Shown piece after piece: positions 1 to 5,306 of a stretch of DNA of 8,549 nucleotides. Source of the DNA: Chloroflexota bacterium (GTDB taxonomy: Bacteria; Chloroflexota; Limnocylindria; Limnocylindrales; CSP1-4). Each line of letters starts with the position of its first letter. Within the stretch, counting starts at the first letter, position 1. The stretch is taken from the NCBI GenBank assembly GCA_021812735.1, contig JAKAMV010000387.1, positions 1 through 8,549 of the forward strand. Reading direction: 5' to 3'. Made by a program: the position numbers and the translations under genes. The notes under the pieces were generated by a model that had not been told where the DNA came from, did no database searches, and saw nothing but the letters and a program-made list of their open reading frames with translations.

Positions 1-545
1 ATGATGGCGTAGATCACGGGCAGGTCCCAGATCGCCGCCATGTTCAAGGCCTCGGGATACGACCCGCGATTGCTGGCGCCGTCGCCGAAGACCACGACTC
101 CCACGCCGCCATCGCCGGAGAGCCGGTGGGCGAGTCCGATCCCGGTCATCGCGGCGATGCCGCCGCCGACCAGCGGCGACGCGGGAAGGCACCCGATGGA
201 CCAGTCGCCGGCGTGGAGAGAGCCGCCGCGGCCGCCCAGCAGGCCGTCCTTGCGCCCGAGCACCTCCGCCAGCATCCGCTTCGGCTCGCAGCCCCGGGCC
301 AGCACGACCCCGTGGTTGCGGTGCGATCCGACGATGTGGTCGCGCTCGTCGAGGGCGATGGTGAGGCCGGCGGCGACCGCCTCCTCGCCGATCGCCGGGT
401 GGATGAACCCGGGGATCATGTTGCGTTGGTACAGCGAGATCATCGCGAGCTCTGTCTCGCGGACCGTCAACATGGTCCGGAGGAGGGCGAGCGCCTTCTG
501 CCGGTCGATTGATCCCATGGAAGAATCCGAGGCGACGGCCGCCAC
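1..545 (-). CDS. 2-oxo-acid/acetoin dehydrogenase E1 alpha subunit (partial)
   Basis: Thiamine-diphosphate-dependent E1 alpha subunit, which decarboxylates a 2-oxo acid or cleaves acetoin and passes the acyl group to the lipoyl arm of E2. Only the first 181 residues are in the window; the C-terminal half is off the left edge. Visible family signatures are IPGFIHPAIGEEAV (about 45-57), GSHRNHG (73-79), the GGSLH loop (107-111), and GDGASN (154-159), which is the first half of the ThDP/Mg motif, followed by YPEALNMAAIWDLPV. The IPGF..GEEAV and THR.HG-like blocks resemble AcoA/PDH-type alpha subunits more than branched-chain ones. A GTG start at 545 is chosen because AAAGGAG (551-557) lies 5 nt upstream. 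An in-frame ATG at 518 lacks such a site. The SD overlaps the E2 stop codon, so translation is probably coupled to E2. A beta subunit is expected further left. Family certain; substrate unknown. Confidence 0.93.
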   Translation of the reverse strand, partial: MAAVASDSSMGSIDRQKALALLRTMLTVRETELAMISLYQRNMIPGFIHPAIGEEAVAAGLTIALDERDHIVGSHRNHGVVLARGCEPKRMLAEVLGRKDGLLGGRGGSLHAGDWSIGCLPASPLVGGGIAAMTGIGLAHRLSGDGGVGVVVFGDGASNRGSYPEALNMAAIWDLPVIYAI

Positions 546-556
546 GAGCGCTCCTT

Positions 557-1633
557 TCAGTTCAGGGGGACCAGGTTGATGGCCTCACGGAGGGCCGCGA
601 GGAACCGCGCGGCGTCAACGCCGTCGGCCAGCCGGTGGTCGCAGGTGAGCACAACGGAGAGGACGCCGCTCCCCCCGTCGCTCGGGCGCATCGAGCCCAT
701 CGCGAGGGTGACGGCCGTGTCCGGGTAGAGCATGGCCGTGAACCAGTCGACGCCGAAGGGGCCGAGGTTCGAGATGACGAACGTGGGCGCAGCCGAGTTG
801 TCGGCTGGCATGTGGCCCTCCGACAGCGCCTGCTGGGTTTCGCGGCGGCGGGCTCCGAGCGCTGCCGCGCTCTCCCCGGCGCCGACGGTGTAGCTGGGGG
901 CCAGCAGCGCGTCGCCCTGGCGCACGAGGACGCCGACTCTCGGCGTCGTGAACGTCTCCGGCTTCCCGTTTCTCACCAGCGCGTGGCAGGTCGGGTGGTC
1001 GGGCAGGACCCGGGCGGCGGCGAGCGCCACCACGTCGACGAGGGACACGCCGGCGGCCTTCATGGCGGCGAGCCGAGAGACCGCGAGGCTTCCGCCCAGC
1101 TGAAACGTTGGGGCGGCTGCGGACTTCTCCAGCGTCGACCACGAGGCCATGCGCGCGGCGGAGAAGCCGAGCGGGGCCGTGGTTGGGGCGCCGGCTGATG
1201 GCGCGGCCTCAGCCGGCGCCCCCCCTCCTGGCGTGGGCTTCGGGACGGCGGCGATGACGTCGGCCTCGATGACGCGGCCGCCGGTGCCGCTCCCGACGAT
1301 CGTTGCGAGGTCCACGCCGAGAGCGGCAGCGAGATCCCGGGCGGCGGGGGCGACCTCGGCCTTGGCCGGCGCGCCGATCGGGGTCGGGCGGTCGACTTCA
1401 CCGTCCACGGCGAGCCGGGCCACCACCGTTCCGGCGAGGACCTCATCCCCTTCGGCGGCGAGCAGCTCCCGGATGACGCCGTCGGCCGGCGCTTCCACGT
1501 CGACCGAGGTCTTGTCGGTCTCGAAGGTGAGGATGAGCCCCCCCTTCTGGACTCTCGCGCCAGGTTCGACGTGCCACTCCAGGATCGTCCCGGAGGCCAT
1601 CGTCAGCGCGATCTTGGGGAGGATGATGTCCAT
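557..1633 (-). CDS. Dihydrolipoamide acyltransferase, E2 of a 2-oxo-acid/acetoin dehydrogenase complex
   Basis: Core acyltransferase of a 2-oxo-acid dehydrogenase complex, 358 residues. It takes the acyl group from E1 on a lipoyl-lysine and transfers it to CoA. The N-terminal lipoyl domain (1-78) carries the modification site ETDK-T-S with Lys41. A peripheral-subunit-binding domain is seen at about 94-129 (ARDLAAALGVDL...GTGGRVIEADV). An Ala/Pro/Gly-rich linker (130-155) leads to the catalytic domain, about 156-358. That domain ends with DHRLADG (332-338), the family's catalytic His/Asp motif, and AARFL. The ATG at 1633 is chosen because the lipoyl domain begins immediately there; the frame is open upstream, but that part lies inside SDR1. 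Only 8 nt separate it from the SDR1 stop, so the two are cotranscribed. At 358 residues it is shorter than the more usual 400-plus, with a compact linker and catalytic domain. AcoC-like or PDH-like function cannot be separated here. Confidence 0.95.
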   Translation of the reverse strand: MDIILPKIALTMASGTILEWHVEPGARVQKGGLILTFETDKTSVDVEAPADGVIRELLAAEGDEVLAGTVVARLAVDGEVDRPTPIGAPAKAEVAPAARDLAAALGVDLATIVGSGTGGRVIEADVIAAVPKPTPGGGAPAEAAPSAGAPTTAPLGFSAARMASWSTLEKSAAAPTFQLGGSLAVSRLAAMKAAGVSLVDVVALAAARVLPDHPTCHALVRNGKPETFTTPRVGVLVRQGDALLAPSYTVGAGESAAALGARRRETQQALSEGHMPADNSAAPTFVISNLGPFGVDWFTAMLYPDTAVTLAMGSMRPSDGGSGVLSVVLTCDHRLADGVDAARFLAALREAINLVPLN

Positions 1634-1641
1634 GGTCCGTC

Positions 1642-2355
1642 CTACCTCGTGACCAGTCCGCCGGAGGCGACAACCGTCTCGCCGGTGATGTACCGGGCGC
1701 CCTCCCCCGTCGCGAGCCATGTAACGAGCTCCGCCATCTCGCGAGGATCGGCGGCGCGGCCGAGCGGGATCGACGCGACGGCAGCCTCCAGCCGTCCAGA
1801 GGCGGTGTTTGCCTCGGAGGCGACCCAGCCTGGCGCGACCGCGTTGACGCGGATCCGCCGGCCGGCGAGCTCGCGGGCAAGCGCGCGGGTCAACCCGACC
1901 ACGGCGGCCTTCGACGCCGAGTAGACGAGCTGGTGGTCGGGCGCGACGAAGGCGTCGATCGAAGCGAAGTTCACGATGGCCCCGTCATCGGCCATGAGCG
2001 GCACGGTGGCCTGCACGGCCAGCAGCGTGCCGAGGACGTTCGTGTCCATGACGTCCCGGTAGGCCTGGACCGTCAACGTGCTCAGGTCGCTCGTGGGGTA
2101 GATGCCCGCCGCATTCACGAGCACGTCCACGGCGCCCGGGAGCTGGGCAACGCGCGCCAGCCCGTCGGCGAGTTCCTCCGGACTCCGGACGTCCGCGTGG
2201 ACCCAGACGGCCCGCTCATCCTGGATGCGCAGCGGGTCGAGGTCGACGCCGGCGACGGCGAAGCCGTCCTCGAGGAGGCGCTTGGCCGTGGCCTCCCCCA
2301 TGCCGCTCGAGGCGCCCGTCACGACTGCAAACCGAGTCCGCGGCGAAACTGTCAC
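1642..2355 (-). CDS. Short-chain dehydrogenase/reductase (SDR1), classical, NAD-type
   Basis: Classical SDR of 237 residues catalysing NAD(P)-linked alcohol/carbonyl interconversion. Motifs: TGASSGMG (13-20) nucleotide-binding glycine loop, Asp38 at the end of beta-2 (suggesting NAD rather than NADP), NAAG (81-84), Asn106, Ser132, Tyr145 and Lys149 (YSASK). The catalytic Asn-Ser-Tyr-Lys tetrad is complete, with the standard 13-residue Ser-Tyr spacing. The C-terminus ends ASGG rather than the commoner VDGG. The GTG start at 2355 has only a weak upstream GGGACGG, and no better start precedes the TGASSGMG loop. It is the first gene of the minus-strand operon with E2 and E1 alpha. A ketol or diol dehydrogenase role feeding the complex (as with butanediol/acetoin) is possible but is inference from position only. 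Confidence 0.92.
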   Translation of the reverse strand: MTVSPRTRFAVVTGASSGMGEATAKRLLEDGFAVAGVDLDPLRIQDERAVWVHADVRSPEELADGLARVAQLPGAVDVLVNAAGIYPTSDLSTLTVQAYRDVMDTNVLGTLLAVQATVPLMADDGAIVNFASIDAFVAPDHQLVYSASKAAVVGLTRALARELAGRRIRVNAVAPGWVASEANTASGRLEAAVASIPLGRAADPREMAELVTWLATGEGARYITGETVVASGGLVTR

Positions 2356-2372
2356 ACAACCGTCCCGTACGA

Positions 2373-2389
2373 ATTGGAAAAAATCTACA
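2373..2389. promoter_or_regulatory. Candidate operator, copy A, in the SDR1/etfB divergent region
   Basis: Imperfect palindrome ATTGGAAAAAATCTACA. It matches 14 of 17 positions of the site at 5158-5174 read on the opposite strand. Both copies are followed after 6-7 nt by GTCAA (TTGAC on the other strand). Half-sites TTGGAAAA and ATCTACAA around centre 2382 agree at 5 of 8 positions. The AT-rich run stands out against very GC-rich surroundings. It sits between genes transcribed apart. The TTGG(A)n...CAA layout recalls operators of IclR-family repressors, but that family assignment is only a guess. Confidence 0.6.
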
Positions 2390-2391
2390 AT
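2386..2391 (+). promoter_or_regulatory. Candidate -10 element for etfBA
   Basis: TACAAT differs from the TATAAT consensus at one base and lies about 75 nt upstream of the etfB start, overlapping the right edge of operator copy A. No convincing -35 hexamer is seen 17-18 nt upstream. If used, a repressor bound at 2373-2389 would directly block it. Confidence 0.35.
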
Positions 2392-2395
2392 CCGC

Positions 2396-2401
2396 TGTCA
2401 A
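2396..2401 (-). promoter_or_regulatory. Candidate -35 element for the SDR1-E2-E1 operon
   Basis: A perfect TTGACA on the minus strand, upstream of SDR1 (start at 2355). The operator-like palindrome falls in the expected spacer/-10 area. The matching -10 is weak (TCCAAT at a 17-nt spacing) and would leave a leader of only about 10 nt, so the core promoter is not resolved. Confidence 0.4.
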
Positions 2402-2465
2402 GCCCTCCTCTCATCTGGGTGCCAGCCTCGCCGGTCTCCACGGCGACGAACGAGGAACCGAGAAG

Positions 2466-3254
2466 ATGCAGGTCGTCGTCCTATGCAAGCCGGTGCCCGA
2501 CCCCGCCTCGGGCACAGCGCGCATCGGCGGGAACTCGCTGCTCGACCGGGACGCCGCTTCCCTCGTGCTGAACGGGAATGACGAGTACGCGCTGGAGGCG
2601 GCCCTCTCGCTCGTGGAGACGCACGGCGGCGAAGTCCGCGTGCTCGCCATGGCGCCGGCCTCCGGCACCGAGGCGGTGCGACGCGCGCTGGCCATGGGTG
2701 CTTCCTCTGCGACGGTGGTCGAGGATGAGCTCCTTGCAGGGGCCGACCTGCCAACGACCGCCCGTGTTCTCGCCGCAGCGGCGGCGGCGATGATGCCGCT
2801 CGATCTCCTGCTGGTCGGCGTCGACACCTCTGACGGCGCCGCCGGCGTGATCCCCGCGGCCATCGCCGCCAGGCTCGAGCTGCCGCTCCTGCCAAGGGCT
2901 GCTGCCATCGAGGTGGCCCCCGACGGGCGGGGTGTCAACGTGCAGAGCGTGACCGCGAAGGGCCAGGACCGCCTGACTGCCCCGATGCCCGCGGTCGTCT
3001 CCTGCACCCAGGCGCTCGGCGCGCCTCGCTACCCGTCCCTCAAAGGGGTCATCGGGGCGCGATCCAAGGCCATTCGACGGCTGACGGTGGCGGAACTCGG
3101 TCCCGACCTCGTCCACGAGCCAGGCTGGACCACGGAGGTGGTTGCGGTCGGCGATGCTCCCCAAGCCGCGACCGGCCGCAGGATCGTCGTCCCGGCCCCA
3201 GATGCCGCACGCATCGCCCTCGAGCTTCTCGCCGAGCGGGGGATTGTCCAGTGA
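2466..3254 (+). CDS. etfB: Electron transfer flavoprotein beta subunit
   Basis: Beta subunit (262 residues) of the ETF heterodimer. ETF accepts electrons from FAD-dependent dehydrogenases and normally delivers them to ETF:quinone oxidoreductase. Signatures: CKPVPD (7-12), NGNDEYALEAAL (36-47, usually N-x-x-DEYALE), ALAMGA (74-79), a loop GVDTSDGAAGVIP (118-130), and the C-terminal APRYPSLKGVIGARSK block (186-201, the partner-binding region). The loop lacks the GQ(V/T)GP seen in many EtfB proteins: Val stands where Gln is expected. The ATG at 2466 has GAGGA (2452-2456) 9 nt upstream. The stop overlaps the etfA start. Its position among a FAD dehydrogenase and SDRs suggests a dedicated ETF rather than the housekeeping one used in fatty-acid oxidation. 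Confidence 0.94.
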   Translation: MQVVVLCKPVPDPASGTARIGGNSLLDRDAASLVLNGNDEYALEAALSLVETHGGEVRVLAMAPASGTEAVRRALAMGASSATVVEDELLAGADLPTTARVLAAAAAAMMPLDLLLVGVDTSDGAAGVIPAAIAARLELPLLPRAAAIEVAPDGRGVNVQSVTAKGQDRLTAPMPAVVSCTQALGAPRYPSLKGVIGARSKAIRRLTVAELGPDLVHEPGWTTEVVAVGDAPQAATGRRIVVPAPDAARIALELLAERGIVQ

Positions 3255-4216
3255 CCCCCTCGTTCGTGGCGGTGGCGGAACTCGAGGACGGCCGCCCCAC
3301 TGAACTCGCTCTTGCCGCAGCGACCGCGGCTCGCGGGTTGGCGGCTGCCGCAGGTGGAACGGCGTGCTGCCTCGTCGTCGCAGCCGAGCCGGCGGACGCC
3401 GCAGCCGAGCTGGCGCACTTCGTCCCGGACGTGGTGGCCGTCGCGGACCCGCGGTGCGGCCACGAGACGCAGGCCCCGCTCGTCGTCCAGGCGGCGCTGC
3501 AGATGCTCGACCAAGGGGCCAACTATCTCGTCGTCCCCGCTTCGGCGACGGGGCGAGACGTCGTCGGCTACCTCGTTGGCCTGCGAGGGCTTGGGGTGCT
3601 GGCAAACGCGGAGGGGGTCGAGTGGGACGGGGCCACGGTTCGTGCCACCGGCGCGCTCCTGGGCGGGGCGCAGGGCTGCACCAGCCCGCTCACGACGGGC
3701 ACGGGGGCCGTCCTCCTCGCCGCCGGATCGACCACCGCGCAGCCTAGCGGGGCCCAAGGCGGGGTGCGCACGCTCGGCGCGCGGTCGTCCCCGATCCCAC
3801 CGGTCGCCGTCGTCGCCTCGGTCCTAGACAGCTCGGAAGTCGCCCTCGAGGACGCACGCGTGATCGTGGTTGGGGGGAGGGGCGTGGGCGGGGCCGACGG
3901 CTTCCGGCTTGTCAAGGAGATCGCTGACGGCCTCGGCGGAGTCGTCGGGGCAACGCGCGCCGCGGTCGATGCGGGATGGGTCCCGTATGCGCGCCAGATC
4001 GGGCAGACCGGGCGGACGGTGCATCCGGACGTCTACCTTGGGCTCGGGGTGTCACTCGCGACGCAGCACCGGATGGGCATGCGCAATTCGGGTACGGTCA
4101 TCGTGGTCAACACAGACCCTGACGCGCCGGCCGGTGACGTTGCAGACCTCTACATCCAAGTCGATCTGTTCGAGTTCGGGTCAGCGTTCTTGGCCGCCCT
4201 ACGGGCTCGCGGGTAG
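3251..4216 (+). CDS. etfA: Electron transfer flavoprotein alpha subunit
   Basis: Alpha subunit (321 residues) of ETF, carrying the electron-transferring FAD. The N-terminal Rossmann-like domain spans about 1-185. The C-terminal FAD domain shows VVGGRGVGG (206-214), TRAAVDAGW (235-243, canonical SRPAVDAGW), QIGQTGRTVHPDVYLGLGVS (249-268), SLATQH (268-273, where GAIQH-like sequence is normal) and VNTDPDAP (286-293), ending with the DLFEF segment. All FAD-binding blocks are present, though several are divergent. The GTG start at 3251 overlaps the etfB TGA as GTGA, indicating translational coupling. The gene is convergent with SDR2, with a hairpin between them. Physiological electron donor inferred, not shown: the FAD oxidoreductase at 5307-6461. 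Confidence 0.94.
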   Translation: MTPSFVAVAELEDGRPTELALAAATAARGLAAAAGGTACCLVVAAEPADAAAELAHFVPDVVAVADPRCGHETQAPLVVQAALQMLDQGANYLVVPASATGRDVVGYLVGLRGLGVLANAEGVEWDGATVRATGALLGGAQGCTSPLTTGTGAVLLAAGSTTAQPSGAQGGVRTLGARSSPIPPVAVVASVLDSSEVALEDARVIVVGGRGVGGADGFRLVKEIADGLGGVVGATRAAVDAGWVPYARQIGQTGRTVHPDVYLGLGVSLATQHRMGMRNSGTVIVVNTDPDAPAGDVADLYIQVDLFEFGSAFLAALRARG

Positions 4217-4273
4217 CCGCCGGGGGGCTGCGCCTCCCTCCCGCTCGTTCCGGCCGCGAGGGATCGCCCGTTC

Positions 4274-4310
4274 GCCCGCCGGCGGCCACCACCCCGCGGT
4301 GGCGGCGGGC
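4274..4310. terminator. Hairpin between convergent etfA and SDR2
   Basis: Arms GCCCGCC (4274-4280) plus CCACC (4286-4290) pair with GGTGG (4298-4302) plus GGCGGGC (4304-4310), with a GGCGG bulge opposite one C and a 7-nt loop. It lies in the 100-bp gap between two genes that end towards each other. It could serve as a bidirectional terminator, although no clear T tract follows on either strand. Confidence 0.5.
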
Positions 4311-4316
4311 CGGACA

Positions 4317-5069
4317 TCACCTCGCGCGGAAGCCGCCGTCGACGACGAGCTCGGAGCCGGTCATGAAGCTCGCATCGTCGCTCACGAGGAACGCGGCCGC
4401 GGCGGCGAGTTCGTCCGGTCTGGCCCTCCTGCCGAGCGGGGTCTCGGGGACAACCCCGCCCTGAGTCTCCTGCTCGTTCATTGGGGTGCTGACGCCACCG
4501 GGGACGAGGGCGTTGACCCTGATGCCGAACGGGGCGAGTTCGAGCGCCGCGGTGCGCGTCAGCCCGATCAGGCCGGCCTTGCTAGCGGCGTACGCGGCGT
4601 AGCCGGCCGCACCCGACGGCCCGAAGATCGACGCCGTGTTGACGACGGCTCCCCTGTCTGCGCGGCGCATGAGGGGGAGCATCGTCTTGAGGCCGAGGAA
4701 GGCGCCGGTCAAGTTGACGGAGAGCAACTTGTTCCATGCCTCGAGGGACTCGCCTTCGACGTCCGCGACGTGCACGACCCCGGCGTTGTTGACCAGGATG
4801 TCGAGCCGGCCGAATCGCTCCTCGATGACCCGGAAGGCCGCCTCCCAGTCCTCGGGGTGCGCGACATCGAGGTGCAGGTAGGCCGCGTCGAATCCCTGGG
4901 CGCGAAGGCCCGCCGCCACGGCGGCGCCTTCGTCGTCGCGGATGTCCGAGACGAGAACGGACGCCCCCTCGCGTGTGAAGCGGCGTGCGTGCGCTGCGCC
5001 CTGGCCGCGGGCGCTCCCGGTGATCAACGCGACGCGCCCACGAAGCCTGCGGCCCGGATCCGTGGTCAT
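4317..5069 (-). CDS. Short-chain dehydrogenase/reductase (SDR2), 20-beta-HSD/FabG-like
   Basis: Classical SDR of 250 residues, catalysing NAD-linked oxidation or reduction of an alcohol/ketone. Motifs: TGSARGQG (17-24), followed by AAHARRF as in actinobacterial 3-alpha(20-beta)-hydroxysteroid-dehydrogenase-like proteins. Asp42 after beta-2 favours NAD. NNAG (94-97), Asn119, Ser147, Tyr160 and Lys164 complete the catalytic tetrad, and VDGGF closes the C-terminus. The ATG at 5069 is preferred over an in-frame ATG at 5099 because AAGGAG (5077-5082) lies 7 nt upstream, and this start gives the usual family length. It is a single-gene unit, convergent with etfA and divergent from the FAD oxidoreductase, with operator copy B in its upstream region. 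The substrate cannot be deduced; steroid activity is not implied by the motif alone. Confidence 0.93.
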   Translation of the reverse strand: MTTDPGRRLRGRVALITGSARGQGAAHARRFTREGASVLVSDIRDDEGAAVAAGLRAQGFDAAYLHLDVAHPEDWEAAFRVIEERFGRLDILVNNAGVVHVADVEGESLEAWNKLLSVNLTGAFLGLKTMLPLMRRADRGAVVNTASIFGPSGAAGYAAYAASKAGLIGLTRTAALELAPFGIRVNALVPGGVSTPMNEQETQGGVVPETPLGRRARPDELAAAAAFLVSDDASFMTGSELVVDGGFRAR

Positions 5070-5076
5070 GCGGGGA

Positions 5077-5082
5077 CTCCTT
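5077..5082 (-). promoter_or_regulatory. Ribosome binding site deciding the SDR2 start
   Basis: AAGGAG on the minus strand, 7 nt from the ATG at 5069. It decides against the longer in-frame reading from 5099. Confidence 0.7.
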
Positions 5083-5146
5083 CTTCGTGCGCCTGCCATC
5101 TCGACGTCCGAAACGGCCCACCCTCATGTCCAGGGCCGGTGGGCCA

Positions 5147-5152
5147 TTGACG
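5147..5152 (+). promoter_or_regulatory. Candidate -35 element for the FAD-oxidoreductase operon
   Basis: TTGACG lies 5 nt before operator copy B and is oriented towards the gene starting at 5307. It mirrors TTGACA, which lies 6 nt before copy A towards SDR1. No clear TANNNT -10 is seen at 16-18 nt spacing, so the assignment is tentative. Confidence 0.35.
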
Positions 5153-5157
5153 CAATG

Positions 5158-5174
5158 TGTAGATTATCTGCAAT
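5158..5174. promoter_or_regulatory. Candidate operator, copy B, in the SDR2/FAD-oxidoreductase divergent region
   Basis: TGTAGATTATCTGCAAT contains the near-perfect palindrome TGTAGA-TTA-TCTGCA (5158-5172), one mismatch in six per arm. Its reverse complement matches 14 of 17 bases of 2373-2389. It is an AT-rich island in GC-rich DNA between two divergent genes. Copy B is more symmetric than copy A, which would fit stronger binding. The regulator is not encoded in this window. Confidence 0.6.
5163..5168 (-). promoter_or_regulatory. Candidate -10 element for SDR2
   Basis: GATAAT on the minus strand, one base from TATAAT, embedded in operator copy B and about 95 nt upstream of the SDR2 start. 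No good -35 is seen. If used, it would be occluded by a protein bound at the palindrome. Confidence 0.3.
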
Positions 5175-5256
5175 CTGCTCTGGCGCCCGCTGGATTGTCT
5201 GGAGCCACCTCGCTCCGCGAACCTGGACGCGGCCGTCGGCAGCTCGAGCCAGGCCC

Positions 5257-5273
5257 GGGGCGGTTGACGCCCC
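5257..5273 (+). other. Perfect hairpin in the leader of the FAD-oxidoreductase gene
   Basis: GGGGCG (5257-5262), loop GTTGA, CGCCCC (5268-5273): a perfect 6-bp G/C-only stem 33 nt before the GTG at 5307. It lies downstream of operator copy B and would be in the 5' untranslated leader of a transcript started there. A role in mRNA stability or attenuation is possible. Short GC hairpins are common in such DNA, so this may be chance. Confidence 0.35.
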
Positions 5274-5306
5274 ACCGCACGGAACAAGCAGCAGGAAGGG
5301 TCGACC

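Noticed and set aside
40..1652. Several plus-strand open frames across the E1/E2 region
   Set aside because: All are antisense to E1 alpha and E2, whose lipoyl, DHRxxDG and GDG motifs are unambiguous; the translations are low complexity.
3029..3757. Long open frame on the minus strand opposite etfB/etfA
   Set aside because: It is fully antisense to two well-conserved ETF genes, Arg/Pro-rich, without domain motifs; an artefact of high GC at third positions.
3870..5150. A 426-codon plus-strand open frame spanning the end of etfA and the antisense of SDR2
   Set aside because: It crosses two real genes and the hairpin between them, and its translation shows no recognisable domain.
5159..5165. 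TAGATT after TTGACG as a standard promoter
   Set aside because: The spacing is only about 7 nt, far below the 16-18 nt needed, so the pair is not a normal -35/-10 set.
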